The notes: generated from the sequence alone by a model not told the origin. DNA of 64,000 nucleotides from Cellulosimicrobium protaetiae (GCF_009708005.2 NZ_CP052757.1:3534001-3598000); one strand, 5' to 3'. Numbered from the stretch's first letter, positions 53,227-62,516 are shown. Program-made: numbers and translations.

Positions 53227-55002
53227 ATGAGGCCCCGGCCGGTACGCGCCGCACGGGCCTGGTGGGACGGCGTCCGGCCCGCGCGAGGGACGTTCTGGCG
53301 CTCCGCGGGCGCGGGGGTGCCGGGCGCCGTCGGCGGGGTGCCGGACGGGATGGCGACCGCGACGCTCGTCGGCGTCAACCCGATCCACGGCCTCTACGCG
53401 ACCGCCGTCGGCCGCATCGCGGGCGGCCTGACCGTCGACTCGCGCCTCATGATCGTCACGACGACGAGCGCGGCGGCGCTCGCCGCCGGGTCGGCCCTGG
53501 AAGGAGTCGCCGGCGAGGACCGGCTGTCCGCGCTCATCCTCCTCACGACCCTCGCCGGGGCGCTGATGGTCGTCGCCGGGCTCGTCGGCCTCGGGCGGCT
53601 CACCGGGTTCGTGTCCCACTCCGTGATGACCGGGTTCCTCACCGGCGTCTCGGTGAACATCCTCCTCGGCCAGCTCGACGACCTCACGGGCGCGGACCCG
53701 ACCGCGCCCCTGGCCGTCGCGCAGGCGTACCAGGTGCTGACGTCGCCGGGCACGTGGGACGTGCCGACGCTCGTCGTCGGGCTGGGTTCCGTCGCGCTCC
53801 TCCTGGCCCTGGCCCGCACCCGCCTCGCCCCCTACGCCGCCGTCGTCGCCCTCGTGCTCTCCGCCGCCGGGGTGTGGGCCGCGGGTGCGACCTCGGTGCA
53901 GCTCGTCGGCGACGCCGGGGCGATCCCCGCCGGGCTGCCGGTGCCCGCCGTCCCGGACCTGCGCCTCCTCTCCGTCGACCTCGTCGTGGGCGCGCTCGCG
54001 GTGGCCGCCATCGTGCTCGTGCAGGGTGCGGGGGTCGCCGAGTCCGTCCCGAACCCTGGTGGGCGCCGCGCGGACCCGGACCGCAACTTCGTCGGTCAGG
54101 GCGTCGCGAACCTCGCCGTCGGGTTCTTCCGCGGCATCCCCGTCGGCGGGTCGGTCGGCCAGACGGCGATCAGCACCGCCGCCGGGGCGCGCGACCGCTG
54201 GGCGGGGATCATGTCCGGCGTCTGGGTGCTCGTGGTGCTCGTCGCGCTGTCCGGGCCCGTCGGGGCGGTCCCGTCCGCGACCCTCGCGGCGCTGCTCGCC
54301 GTCGCGTCGGTCGGATCGATCCGGCTCTCGGCCATGGCGACGGCGTGGCGCACGGGCAGCCAGTCCCAGGTCGCGATGGCGACGACCTTCCTCGCGACCC
54401 TCCTCCTGCCCGTCGCCGCCGCGGTCGGCATCGGTGCCGCGCTGTCGATCCTGCTGCAGGCCAACCGCGAGTCCCAGGACCTCCGGATCGTGCGTCTCGT
54501 CCCCCTCGAGGGCGGGCACTACCGGGAGGAACCAGCACCGCGGCGGCTCGACGACGCGAGCGTGACGGTGCTGGACGTCTACGGGAGCCTCTACTACGCG
54601 GGCGCCCGCTCGCTCGAGGCGGCACTGCCAGAGCCCGAGCACGCGCACGACGCCGTCGTCGTGCTGCGCCTGCGCGGCCGCGCGAGCCTCGGGGCGACCG
54701 CGTTCACCGTGCTCGCGCACTACGCCGACCGTCTCGGCGAGCGCGGCGGCAAGCTCTACGTGAGCGGCGTGGACCCCGCGCTCGCCGAGAAGTTCGACCA
54801 GGTCATCGACGTGCGCGTGCACGAGCGGATCGCGGTGTACCCGGCCCGGCCCGTCGTCGGCGAGTCCACGGCCGAGGCTGCACGGCACGCGGAGGCATGG
54901 CTCGTGCACGGCGTCGAGACCGAGCAGATCCCCGTGGTGCGACCGGCTGGTCCCGTGCGGCGCCTGTGGTCACGACTGCGGTCGACGTTCCACCGCGGGT
55001 GA
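53227..55002 (+). CDS. SulP/SLC26-family anion transporter with STAS domain
   Basis: 591 residues: membrane domain of about 12-14 helices (GVPDGMATATLVGVNPIHGLYATAVGRIAGGL, the SulP signature region, and MTGFLTGVSVNILLGQLDDLTG) and a C-terminal STAS domain (about 450-560: VTVLDVYGSLYYAGARSLEAAL, VLRLRGRASLGATAF). Transports sulfate, bicarbonate or another anion; no neighbour tells which. ATG 53227 is preceded by GGGAGA. The carbonic anhydrase is far away, so no BicA-type link can be drawn. Confidence 0.9.
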   Translation: MRPRPVRAARAWWDGVRPARGTFWRSAGAGVPGAVGGVPDGMATATLVGVNPIHGLYATAVGRIAGGLTVDSRLMIVTTTSAAALAAGSALEGVAGEDRLSALILLTTLAGALMVVAGLVGLGRLTGFVSHSVMTGFLTGVSVNILLGQLDDLTGADPTAPLAVAQAYQVLTSPGTWDVPTLVVGLGSVALLLALARTRLAPYAAVVALVLSAAGVWAAGATSVQLVGDAGAIPAGLPVPAVPDLRLLSVDLVVGALAVAAIVLVQGAGVAESVPNPGGRRADPDRNFVGQGVANLAVGFFRGIPVGGSVGQTAISTAAGARDRWAGIMSGVWVLVVLVALSGPVGAVPSATLAALLAVASVGSIRLSAMATAWRTGSQSQVAMATTFLATLLLPVAAAVGIGAALSILLQANRESQDLRIVRLVPLEGGHYREEPAPRRLDDASVTVLDVYGSLYYAGARSLEAALPEPEHAHDAVVVLRLRGRASLGATAFTVLAHYADRLGERGGKLYVSGVDPALAEKFDQVIDVRVHERIAVYPARPVVGESTAEAARHAEAWLVHGVETEQIPVVRPAGPVRRLWSRLRSTFHRG

Positions 55003-55027
55003 CGGTCTCCGCCCGGAGCGACGACCG

Positions 55028-55468
55028 TCAGCCTGCCGCGGCCCGCCGGGAGTCGAAGCCGTCGCGATGGTTGCGGATGGTGCCCGTGTTCTCCAACGCC
55101 CACTCAACGAGCGCGAGCACGGGCGGCAGGAGGGTCGCGCCGAGGTCGGTGAGGGCATAGTCGACACGCGGCGGCACGACGGGGTGGACCGTGCGGCTCA
55201 CGAGACCGTCGCGCTCGAGCTGGCGCAGGTTGAGCGTGAGCATCCGCTGCGAGATCCCGTCGACCCCGTGGAGAAGCTCGGTGAAGCGCTGCGGACCGCC
55301 CGAGAGCGTGCCCAGGATGAGCACGCTCCACTTGTCGCCCACCCGGTCCAGCACCGAGCGCACCTCGCTCGTGGCCTCGGCCGCGGCGCACCCCCGGTCG
55401 ACGGGGATGCCGTGCCGTGCCGCGAGCTCGCGCACCCCGGGAACGTCGGTGCTCGGCGTGGTCGTCAT
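55028..55468 (-). CDS. HxlR-family regulator
   Basis: 146-residue winged-helix regulator. Core: [49 protein letters not shown] with the wing [16 protein letters not shown] single N-terminal cysteine C27 (DRGCAAAE) sits just before the DNA-binding domain, where redox- or quinone-sensing HxlR proteins carry theirs. GGAG lies five bases before the ATG. It diverges from a DoxX gene, and two palindromes in the gap are likely operators. Confidence 0.92.
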   Translation of the reverse strand: MTTTPSTDVPGVRELAARHGIPVDRGCAAAEATSEVRSVLDRVGDKWSVLILGTLSGGPQRFTELLHGVDGISQRMLTLNLRQLERDGLVSRTVHPVVPPRVDYALTDLGATLLPPVLALVEWALENTGTIRNHRDGFDSRRAAAG

Positions 55469-55480
55469 GGGTCTCCGTCT

Positions 55481-55530
55481 GCTCGGTGCGTACCGTTCGG
55501 TGCGCTGCTCGGTGCGCTGCTCGGTGTGCC
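55481..55530. repeat. Tandem GCTCGGTGCGCT repeats upstream of the hxlR gene
   Basis: Four copies, about 12 bp each (units near 55481, 55495, 55507 and 55519), directly before the hxlR ribosome binding site on the minus strand, so they lie in its leader. Confidence 0.6.
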
Positions 55531-55534
55531 TCTC

Positions 55535-55548
55535 GCACACCGGTGTGC
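55535..55548. promoter_or_regulatory. Palindrome GCACACCGGTGTGC (HxlR operator candidate 1)
   Basis: Perfect 14-bp palindrome in the hxlR-doxX gap. Its half GGTGTGCC/GGCACACC shares GGCACA with the second palindrome 32 bases away. Confidence 0.5.
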
Positions 55549-55579
55549 CTTTTGTAGGCGGGCCCATGGTTACCCATCA

Positions 55580-55593
55580 TGTGCCCAGGCACA
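55580..55593. promoter_or_regulatory. Palindrome TGTGCCCAGGCACA (HxlR operator candidate 2)
   Basis: TGTGCC-CA-GGCACA, perfect 6-bp arms, 55 bases before the doxX start. Confidence 0.5.
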
Positions 55594-55647
55594 AAGAGTG
55601 ACCGGCCGCCCTGAGCCGTCGCCGCCTCCTCGTCGAAGGACTCACGC

Positions 55648-56013
55648 ATGGACGTCGCCCTCTGGATCGCCTCCGGTCTGCTCGCCGCCGCCTTCCTCGG
55701 CGCGGGGCTCATGAAGGCCCTGCGCCCGATCCCCGTGCTCCAGGAGCAGATGCGGTGGGTCACGCCGGAGCGCACCGCTGGTGTCCGCGCGATCGGCTGG
55801 CTCGAGGTGGCGGGCGCCGTCGGCGTGATCCTCCCGTGGGTGCTCGGCGTCGCACCCGTGCTCACGCCCGTCGCCGCGGTCGGGCTCGCGCTCACGCAGG
55901 TCGGCGCGATCCCGCTGCACGTGCGCCTCGGCGAGGCCAAGTCCGTCCCCGCGAACGTCGTCCTGCTCGCGCTGGCCGTCTTCGTCGCCGTGGGCCGGTT
56001 CGCGGCGCTCTGA
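55648..56013 (+). CDS. DoxX-family membrane protein
   Basis: 121-residue protein with four membrane helices, DoxX-like: starts MDVALWIASGLLAAAFLGAGLMKALRP and keeps the RAIGWLEVAGAVGVILP segment. DoxX proteins are linked to thiol and quinone redox stress; the divergent HxlR regulator fits that. ATG 55648 has GAAGGA about eight bases upstream. Confidence 0.9.
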   Translation: MDVALWIASGLLAAAFLGAGLMKALRPIPVLQEQMRWVTPERTAGVRAIGWLEVAGAVGVILPWVLGVAPVLTPVAAVGLALTQVGAIPLHVRLGEAKSVPANVVLLALAVFVAVGRFAAL

Positions 56014-56100
56014 GCGCTGTATCGGCGAGGCCCCGCGACGACCCGCGACACCGCGGGGGCACGCCGCTCCGAGCCGGGACGCTCAGCGCGGAGCGCTCAG
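56010..56100. terminator. Long-range hairpin between doxX and the APH-fold gene
   Basis: CTGAGCGCT (56010-56018) and AGCGCTCAG (56092-56100) are perfect 9-bp complements and contain the stop codons of the two convergent genes. Weak as a terminator because the loop is 73 bases. Confidence 0.3.
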
Positions 56101-56957
56101 TCCAGCGCGCGCACGAAGTCGACGCGCTGCGACGCGAACCACGCCTCGTTCTCCCGGATCCGGTCACCAACCCCGTCGTCCCACATGCGCTGCCAGCCGC
56201 CGCCGCGCGCCTGCGCCGCGTGCCGCATGGCGTACCAGCTCCGCGCGAACCGCTGCGCGAGCACGTCCAGCAGCGCGAGCCGCTCCGCGCGGTCCAGCCC
56301 GTACGCCTCGGTGAGGATCCGCGTCCGGCGGGGTGCGTCGAGCCCGCGCAGCACCGCTGGCCGCGCCTCCGGCGGTGCGACCGGTGCCCAGTACAAGAGC
56401 GACGTCGCCACGTCGAGCAGCCGCGTCGTCGGCGCCGCCATGTCGAAGTCGATCACGCCGACGAGCCGGTACGGACCCTGCGGGTCGTCACCGGCCGGGA
56501 CGAACAACGCGTTCTCGACCGTGAGGTCGTTGTGCCCGACGACGTCCGGCACGTCGAACACGTCCGGCACCTCCGCGAACTGCACCCGCTCGGGCCACGA
56601 GACGCCCTCGGGCAGCACGACGTCGCATGACACCGCGTGCAGGTCCCGCAGCCACTCGCCGAGCTGGACGAGCAGGTCCTCGTCCGTCGCCCACGCGTGC
56701 GGCGGTCGCCCGCCCATCTCGCCCGGCAGGAACGTCACGACCTCCCGGCCGTCGTCGTCGACGCCGAGGAACCGCGGCGCGCGCTCGAAGCCCGCGGCCT
56801 CCAGGTGCAGCAGGTACGCCTCGACGGCGGGGCTGTGCGGGCCGCGAGGGCGGCGGACGGTGCCGCCGCGCCGGACGACGCCGTCCGACACGTCACCACC
56901 GAGCAGGGGGACCTCGACGTCGTCCGCGTCGTCGCGGTACGTGAGCAGATCGGTCAT
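56097..56957 (-). CDS. Aminoglycoside phosphotransferase-fold kinase
   Basis: 286 residues from ATG 56957 (or 289 from GTG 56966; neither has a clear ribosome binding site). Kinase-like APH fold: Brenner motif GHNDLTVEN with H142, D144 and N149, and the metal-binding DFD at 170-172. A glycine-rich loop is weak, as often in this family. Substrate unknown: antibiotics, choline or sugar alcohols are all possible, and no resistance is implied. Confidence 0.85.
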   Translation of the reverse strand: MTDLLTYRDDADDVEVPLLGGDVSDGVVRRGGTVRRPRGPHSPAVEAYLLHLEAAGFERAPRFLGVDDDGREVVTFLPGEMGGRPPHAWATDEDLLVQLGEWLRDLHAVSCDVVLPEGVSWPERVQFAEVPDVFDVPDVVGHNDLTVENALFVPAGDDPQGPYRLVGVIDFDMAAPTTRLLDVATSLLYWAPVAPPEARPAVLRGLDAPRRTRILTEAYGLDRAERLALLDVLAQRFARSWYAMRHAAQARGGGWQRMWDDGVGDRIRENEAWFASQRVDFVRALD

Positions 56958-57029
56958 ACCCGACACCCTCGCACGGGCACCGGCTCCCTGACCAGGGCCG
57001 CAACCAAGCCGGAGACACAGGACGACAGC

Positions 57030-57596
57030 TCAGCGAACGAGCCGCCAGGCACGACTCGCATCATCGACCACCCCGCGGTCCCGTAGCTCGCGGAGACGTC
57101 CCCGGACCGCTTCAGCCTCATCGCCCGGGAACCGTGCCAGCAGAGCTTCCTCCGGTACCCAGGTCGTGTAGAGGTCGGTGTAGTCACAGCAGCGCTGCAG
57201 GGCACGGACGACCTCGAGCTGGTCGTCGTCGAGAAGACCGAACCGCTTCCAGAGCGCCAACCCTCCGCCCGCGACGGTTCCGAGCCCACCTGTCGTCCCG
57301 GCACTGAGCAGGTCGACGAGGAAGCCGACCACGACGGGCACGAGGCCGTCCCGGATCCCGTCCACGTGGACGTACATGCGTGTCCGCATGAACATCATGC
57401 CCATCTGACCTGCGGGGATCTCTGGCGACTCGGTGACGTGACCCACCCTCCCCCCGACCTCCTTGAGGACCGAGATCAGGTCACGGGCAACCACCGCCTC
57501 GTCGACCCTGCCCGGGGCGACGACCACTCCTGCGGCACCGAGCCAGTGGCTCGGATCGAAGTCATCGACGAAGAATCCCTCAGCGGGCGTCGTCAT
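57030..57596 (-). CDS. Unknown protein coupled to hsdR
   Basis: 188 residues, no family recognised. N-terminal soluble part, a central hydrophobic segment (about residues 83-110: DGLVPVVVGFLVDLLSAG, Gly-rich after it), and a C-terminal region that looks like a small winged helix (LDDDQLEVVRALQRC, EEALLARFPGDEAEAVRGRLRELRDRGVV). It starts nine bases after the hsdR stop, and its ribosome binding site GGAGGAG abuts that stop, so it is translated with HsdR. A role with the restriction subunit is inferred from position only. Confidence 0.8.
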   Translation of the reverse strand: MTTPAEGFFVDDFDPSHWLGAAGVVVAPGRVDEAVVARDLISVLKEVGGRVGHVTESPEIPAGQMGMMFMRTRMYVHVDGIRDGLVPVVVGFLVDLLSAGTTGGLGTVAGGGLALWKRFGLLDDDQLEVVRALQRCCDYTDLYTTWVPEEALLARFPGDEAEAVRGRLRELRDRGVVDDASRAWRLVR

Positions 57597-57605
57597 GTCT
57601 CCTCC

Positions 57606-60600
57606 TCACGCCGCATAGCGCGGCGCCATCGACTCCATCTGCTGCATGACGAGCACGATCGCCCCGGACTGCCGGTCCGGCGGGTACTTGTGCTTGATGA
57701 GCAGCCGCTTGATCGACGACCGGAGCTTGGCCTTCACGTCGTCGCGGACGGTCCAGTCGGTCTTGACGTCGCGGCGCATCACGGCGACGAGGTCCCGGGC
57801 GATCTGCGCGAGGACGTCCTCGCCCTGCAGGTCGACCGCCGACTCGTTCGTCGACACGGCGTCGTAGAAGGCGAGCTCGTCGCGGTTCAGCGGGGGCTCG
57901 AACCGCTGCCCGCGCGTCTCCTCCGCGGCCACCTCTCGTGCCATCTCCACGAGCGCCGCGATGACCTCGGCCGACGTGAGGTTGGAGTTCACGTACTTCG
58001 ACATGATCGACTGCAGGCGGTCGGAGAACATCTGCTGCCGCACGAGGTTGCCGCGCGTGAGCCGGCGCGCCTCCTCCGTGACGAGCCTGCGCAGCGCCTC
58101 GATGGTCAGCTGGGGGTTCGGTGCCGCCTGCGCGGCCGCGAGGAAGTCGTCGTCGATGCGGTCGAGCCGCGGGCGCTCGAGCCCGGCAGCGGCGTACACG
58201 TCGACGACCTCCCCGGACACCACTGCCGTCGCCATGAGCTGGTTGAGGAGCCGCTGGACGTCGTCGGGCACGGGCTCGCCGCGAGCCTGGCGCTCCTCGG
58301 CGTCCAGCTTGCCCATCCAGACGCGGACCTGCTCGTAGAACCGCGCGTCGTCCGCAAGGTCCGTGACGGCGTCGGACCGACCGGCGATGGCCCAGGCCCG
58401 GGCGAGCGCCGCGGCCCGACGGCGGAACTCGGCACCGCGCGACTCCTCGCCGTCTGCCGTGACGACGTTGCCGGGCGTGCGGGGATCGCGCAGCCACGCG
58501 ACGGTCGCGAGAACCGTGTCGAGGTAACCACGACGCGACCCCGCCGCGCGGGCGCCCGTCAGCCGTCCCCGCCACCCCGACGGGTCGACGAGCTCGCGCA
58601 GCCGTGCGACGAGGTCGGTCACCACCTCCGCCGCGTCGTCGACGGTGCGCCCGACCGGGCGCGCACCCTGGTCGCGGACCGTGTACTCCGCGAGCGCCGC
58701 GCGCAGGTTCTCCGCGATCGGCGCGGACGCGACGAGCAGCCCGGCGTTCTTGCCGCGGAACGTGCGGTTGACGCGGGCGAGCGTCTGCATGAGCAGCGCG
58801 CCGCGCATGGGCCGGTCGAGGTAGAGCGTGTGCAGCGGGGGCGAGTCGTACCCGGTGAGCATCATGTCCTTGACGATGACCAGCTCGAGCTCGTCGTCGG
58901 GGTCCTTCAGGCGCTTCTTGACGACGGCGTTCTCGGAGTCGCGGCGCACGTGGTCCGCGATCGGCGGTTGGTCCGCCGCGGTGCCGGAGTAGACGACCTT
59001 GATCCTCCCCTGGTGCAGGTCGTCGGAGTGCCAGTCGGGGCGGAGCGCGACGATCTCGTCGTACAGCCGTGCGCAGATGTCACGTGTCGCCGCGACGACC
59101 AGCGCCTTCCCCGGCGCACCACCTGCGCCGGGTGCGTCGCTCGCCGCGGGTGCGGGAGCGCCGTCGGGCACCGCGGCGCCGCGCACGAGCTCCTCCATCG
59201 CTCCACGACGTCGCTCCCAGTGCTGCACGACGTCGGCCGCGAGCTCGCGCAGCCGGGCCGGGGCCCCGTACACGGCGTTGACGACGGCGACCGACTTCTC
59301 GATGCGGTCGCGCTCGACGTCGTCGAGACCGACGGTCGCCTCGTCCGCGGCGGCGTCGATCGTCTCCGCGTCGAGACCGTCCGCGAACGCGACCTTGACG
59401 AGCCGCGGTTCGAAGTAGACGGGCACCGTCGCGCCGTCCTCGACCGCGCGCGTGAGGTCGTACACGTCGATGACGTCGCCGAAGACCTTCTCGGTGTTGC
59501 GGTCGGCGGTCGAGATCGGCGTGCCGGTGAACGCGATGAGCGTCGCGTTCGGCAGCGCGTTCTTCAGGTGCCACGCGTACCCGTCGAGGTCGTCGTAGTG
59601 GGACCGGTGCGCCTCGTCGACGACGAGCACGACGTTGCGGCGGTCGGACAGCACGGGATGCTTGGCGCCCGCGTGCTTCTCCTCCGCGGTCAGGCCGAAC
59701 TTCTGCAGCGTCGTGAAGTAGATGCCCCCGGTCCTGCGCGACGCGAGCTCGTCGCGCAGCTCGGCCCTCCGCTTGATCTGCCGGGGGCTCTCGGTGAGCA
59801 GCTGCGAGCGCGCGAACGTCTCGTAGAGCTGACCGTCGAGCTCGGTGCGGTCGGTGACGACGACGATGGTCGGGTTCGACAGCTTCGGGTGCCGTGCCAC
59901 GTGGGCCGCGTAGAGCTCCATCTCCATGGACTTCCCGGAGCCCTGCGTGTGCCAGACGACGCCCGCGCGACCGTCGGTCTCGACGGCCCGGATCGTCGCC
60001 TCGAGCGCTCGGCTCACCGCGAAGTACTGGTGCGGCTTGGCGACGCGCTTGGTGAGCCCGTCGTCGCCCTCGTCGAACGCGACGAACCCGCGCAGCAGCT
60101 GCACGAACCGCTGCGGGTTGAACAGCCCGTCGAGCATCGTCTCGAGCGGCGACGAGAGGGTCACCTCACCCTCCGCGACGTCGTCCGTGATGCCGTCGAC
60201 GGCGTGCCCGTCCCGGTCCGCCGCCTCGTCCGCGTCGGTGACCGCGGGGACGGGCGCACCGGTCGGACCGACGACCCGGCCGTCGTCGTCCACGTTCCAC
60301 GGCGAGTAGTGGTTGAGCGGCGTGAAGGGCGTCCCGTACTTCGCGACGATCCCGTCGCTGATCACCGTGAGCACGCACGCGCGGAACGCCATGGGCAGCT
60401 CGCGCACGTACGTCGTGAGCTGCGCGTGCGCGGCGGCCACGTCCGCGCGCGCGGTGCCCGCGTCCTTGAGCTCCATGACCACGACCGGCAGCCCGTTGAG
60501 GTACAGCACGACGTCGAAGCGGCGCTCGACGTCGCCGTCGACCACGCGGACCTGGTTGACCACCAGCCACTCGTTCTCGTCCTCGCGCGAGGAGACGAGG

Positions 60601-60980
60601 CGGATCGTCGGGGTCTGCTGACGCCCGTCCTCGACGTACGTGACGCCGCGGTACCCGTCGACGAGGACGTCGTGGACCCGCTTGTTCTCGGTGATGGCGT
60701 CCTGCGACGTCGGGCGGAGGATCTCGACGAGCGCCTGCTCGAGGTAGTCGCGCGGGACGTCCGGGTTGAGGCGTCGCAGCGCGGCGCGCACGCGCGAGGG
60801 GATCACGACCTCGTCCCAGGACTCGCGCTGCGGCAGCGGCTCACCACCCGTCGCGTACCCGGGGTGCCCGACGGCGGACGCCGCGCCGGGCGCGATCGCC
60901 GGCCCGTCGAGGTGCTGCCAGCCGATCCCGGCGAGGTGGTCGAGCGCGAGGTGCTCCCACTCGGCTTCGTTGCTGCGCAC
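57606..60980 (-). CDS. hsdR: Type I restriction enzyme R subunit, no M or S subunit nearby
   Basis: Motor and nuclease subunit of a type I restriction system, 1124 residues. N-terminal PD-(D/E)XK nuclease with D156, E170 and K172 (RFDVVLYLNGLPVVVMELKD), then a superfamily 2 helicase: Walker A QGSGKS at 346-351, DEAH at 455-458, motif III FTGTP, and a C-terminal helical region that would bind HsdM. GTG 60980 with GGAGGAAC upstream. hsdM and hsdS, normally adjacent, are absent on both sides: the flanks hold a divergent small gene and the coupled unknown gene. Confidence 0.94.
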   Translation of the reverse strand: MRSNEAEWEHLALDHLAGIGWQHLDGPAIAPGAASAVGHPGYATGGEPLPQRESWDEVVIPSRVRAALRRLNPDVPRDYLEQALVEILRPTSQDAITENKRVHDVLVDGYRGVTYVEDGRQQTPTIRLVSSREDENEWLVVNQVRVVDGDVERRFDVVLYLNGLPVVVMELKDAGTARADVAAAHAQLTTYVRELPMAFRACVLTVISDGIVAKYGTPFTPLNHYSPWNVDDDGRVVGPTGAPVPAVTDADEAADRDGHAVDGITDDVAEGEVTLSSPLETMLDGLFNPQRFVQLLRGFVAFDEGDDGLTKRVAKPHQYFAVSRALEATIRAVETDGRAGVVWHTQGSGKSMEMELYAAHVARHPKLSNPTIVVVTDRTELDGQLYETFARSQLLTESPRQIKRRAELRDELASRRTGGIYFTTLQKFGLTAEEKHAGAKHPVLSDRRNVVLVVDEAHRSHYDDLDGYAWHLKNALPNATLIAFTGTPISTADRNTEKVFGDVIDVYDLTRAVEDGATVPVYFEPRLVKVAFADGLDAETIDAAADEATVGLDDVERDRIEKSVAVVNAVYGAPARLRELAADVVQHWERRRGAMEELVRGAAVPDGAPAPAASDAPGAGGAPGKALVVAATRDICARLYDEIVALRPDWHSDDLHQGRIKVVYSGTAADQPPIADHVRRDSENAVVKKRLKDPDDELELVIVKDMMLTGYDSPPLHTLYLDRPMRGALLMQTLARVNRTFRGKNAGLLVASAPIAENLRAALAEYTVRDQGARPVGRTVDDAAEVVTDLVARLRELVDPSGWRGRLTGARAAGSRRGYLDTVLATVAWLRDPRTPGNVVTADGEESRGAEFRRRAAALARAWAIAGRSDAVTDLADDARFYEQVRVWMGKLDAEERQARGEPVPDDVQRLLNQLMATAVVSGEVVDVYAAAGLERPRLDRIDDDFLAAAQAAPNPQLTIEALRRLVTEEARRLTRGNLVRQQMFSDRLQSIMSKYVNSNLTSAEVIAALVEMAREVAAEETRGQRFEPPLNRDELAFYDAVSTNESAVDLQGEDVLAQIARDLVAVMRRDVKTDWTVRDDVKAKLRSSIKRLLIKHKYPPDRQSGAIVLVMQQMESMAPRYAA

Positions 60981-61282
60981 TGTTCCTCCGTGGCGTCGGT
61001 GCCGGCCGGGTGTTGGTCGCGCCTCGGCGGGTCACTGGTCGGCTGGTCACTGGGTCGGCTGGTCGTGAGACTACTGGCGGCCGGTGCCCGACCGCGCTCC
61101 CGAGCATGCCGTGACCGGCGCGCACGTCGTGCAGCGTGGCGCGATACGGGGTGGTATCGGCGTGCCGCGCGTTGCCCGGACGGCGGACGCTGCGAGCTGT
61201 GGAGGAGGAATTCGCTCGCTGCGCGCCGACGACTCCTGTGGACACCCGGATCGCTCGGGCCGTGCCCTTCCATCCTGGGCGG
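60981..61282. other. Divergent intergenic region upstream of hsdR
   Basis: 302 bases without a supported gene. Contains imperfect direct repeats of GGTCACTGGTCGGCT at 61030-61060, shortly upstream of hsdR, and a small inverted repeat CGATAC-N6-GTATCG at 61142-61159 that could be an operator. No clear promoter hexamers found for hsdR. Confidence 0.45.
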
Positions 61283-61714
61283 ATGACGACCCCACCCGAC
61301 ACCGTCCACCCCGGCGACCGGCTCCCCGACGACGAGTCCCTGCTCGCCTGGGCACGGTTCCTCCACCAGCAGGTCGACGCTCGAAGGGTCTCCCTGTGGA
61401 TCACGTTCCTTGGCGCCGACGACCGCACCCTGCCGGTCGTCGTCCCGATCGACGACGTCCCGACCTCGCCGGACGACGAGATCGTGACGAACCTCGTCGG
61501 CGTGCTGCGCGACGTGCTCGACGACCAGGCGCCCGGCGGCAGCGCGGTCCTCATGCTCGAGCGTCCCGGGACGGACGCGGTGACGGCCGGAGACGGCCGG
61601 TGGTTCTCCGCGCTGCACGCCTGCGCGGCCCGGTCCGGCGTCCGGCTCCGCGGTGTCTTTCTCGCGACCGGCCGTCGGGTGCGACCGTTGACACCGGACG
61701 ACGTCGGCGACTGA
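61283..61714 (+). CDS. Hypothetical actinobacterial protein
   Basis: 143 residues, soluble, no recognised domain. Contains SLWITFLGADDRTLPVVVPIDDVP and, near the end, GVRLRGVFLATGRRVRPLTPDD, an alpha/beta pattern. ATG 61283 with no Shine-Dalgarno sequence; CATCCT just upstream may serve as -10. Single gene, diverging from hsdR and converging on yidC with only four bases between the stop codons. Confidence 0.65.
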   Translation: MTTPPDTVHPGDRLPDDESLLAWARFLHQQVDARRVSLWITFLGADDRTLPVVVPIDDVPTSPDDEIVTNLVGVLRDVLDDQAPGGSAVLMLERPGTDAVTAGDGRWFSALHACAARSGVRLRGVFLATGRRVRPLTPDDVGD

Positions 61715-61718
61715 ACGC

Positions 61719-62516
61719 CTACCCGGCGACCTCGAACGGGTACCTGCGCCGCAGCACGACGCGCTGCACGAGGGTCCACGTCACCGTGACGAGCAGGTAC
61801 AGCCCGGCCGCGAGCGGCACGAAGCACGCGATCACGGCAGTGAGGAACTGCAGCGCACCGAGTGCGCTCTGCATCCCCGGCCCGGCGAGCGGGTTGGGCA
61901 TGTCGCCTCCGGGCGCGACGGCCGTCGCGGCGGTCGCGCGCGGGACGGCCAGTCGACCGCCGGGAAGTGACGCCCGACGAGTGAGCTCTCCCACGAGCGC
62001 GATGGCGAGCACGACCATCCCCACGACGGCGACGGTCGGCAGTGACATGCTCCCGCCACCGAGCGCGCCGACGAGGCTCGACCCGAGCGGCGCCCCGAAG
62101 AGGTCGTGCCCGAGCAGCTCGTTGTCGTGCCCGGCGATCTGCGCGTGGAGGAACAGCGCGTACACGACCCCGACGACGGGCGCCTGGGCGAGCATCGGCA
62201 GGCAGCCGGCCAGCGGCGTCGTGCCCTCCTCGGCGTAGAGGTCCCGCATCGCGCGCTGCAGCTTCTCGGGGTCCTTCCGGTGGCGCCGCTGGAGCTCGGC
62301 GAGGCGCGGGGCGAGACGGGCACGGTTGCGCTCAGCCTTGGCCTGGGAGACGCCCACGGGGACGAGCACTGCCCGCACGGCGAGGGTCAGCAGGACGACG
62401 GCGACCGCGGCGGCCGCGGTCCCGGCGAGGGGTTCGAGCAGGTAGGAGAGGCCCATGAGGGCGCGGTAGGCAGTGTCGAGCACCGCCGCGACGGGCGGGA
62501 GGTCGAGCAGGTTCAT
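61719..62516 (-). CDS. YidC/Oxa1-family membrane insertase (stand-alone paralogue)
   Basis: 265 residues with five to six membrane segments. The conserved core of the Oxa1 superfamily is present: cytoplasmic loop RLAPRLAELQRRHRKDPEKLQRAMRDLYAEEGTTPLAGCLPMLAQAPVV and the following helices; the hydrophilic-groove Arg is in LAVRAVLVPVGVSQAKAE. Shorter than the main actinobacterial YidC and not beside rpmH/rnpA/jag, so probably the second insertase. Preceded on the same strand by a DUF6412 gene 130 bases away, its usual partner. Confidence 0.9.
   Translation of the reverse strand: MNLLDLPPVAAVLDTAYRALMGLSYLLEPLAGTAAAAVAVVLLTLAVRAVLVPVGVSQAKAERNRARLAPRLAELQRRHRKDPEKLQRAMRDLYAEEGTTPLAGCLPMLAQAPVVGVVYALFLHAQIAGHDNELLGHDLFGAPLGSSLVGALGGGSMSLPTVAVVGMVVLAIALVGELTRRASLPGGRLAVPRATAATAVAPGGDMPNPLAGPGMQSALGALQFLTAVIACFVPLAAGLYLLVTVTWTLVQRVVLRRRYPFEVAG

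Noticed and set aside
57030-61282. hsdM or hsdS remnants around hsdR
   Set aside because: No methyltransferase motifs (NPPF-type) or specificity-domain pattern in any frame of the flanks.
57366-61286. 1306-codon open frame on the plus strand
   Set aside because: Antisense shadow of hsdR, which has all expected motifs on the minus strand.
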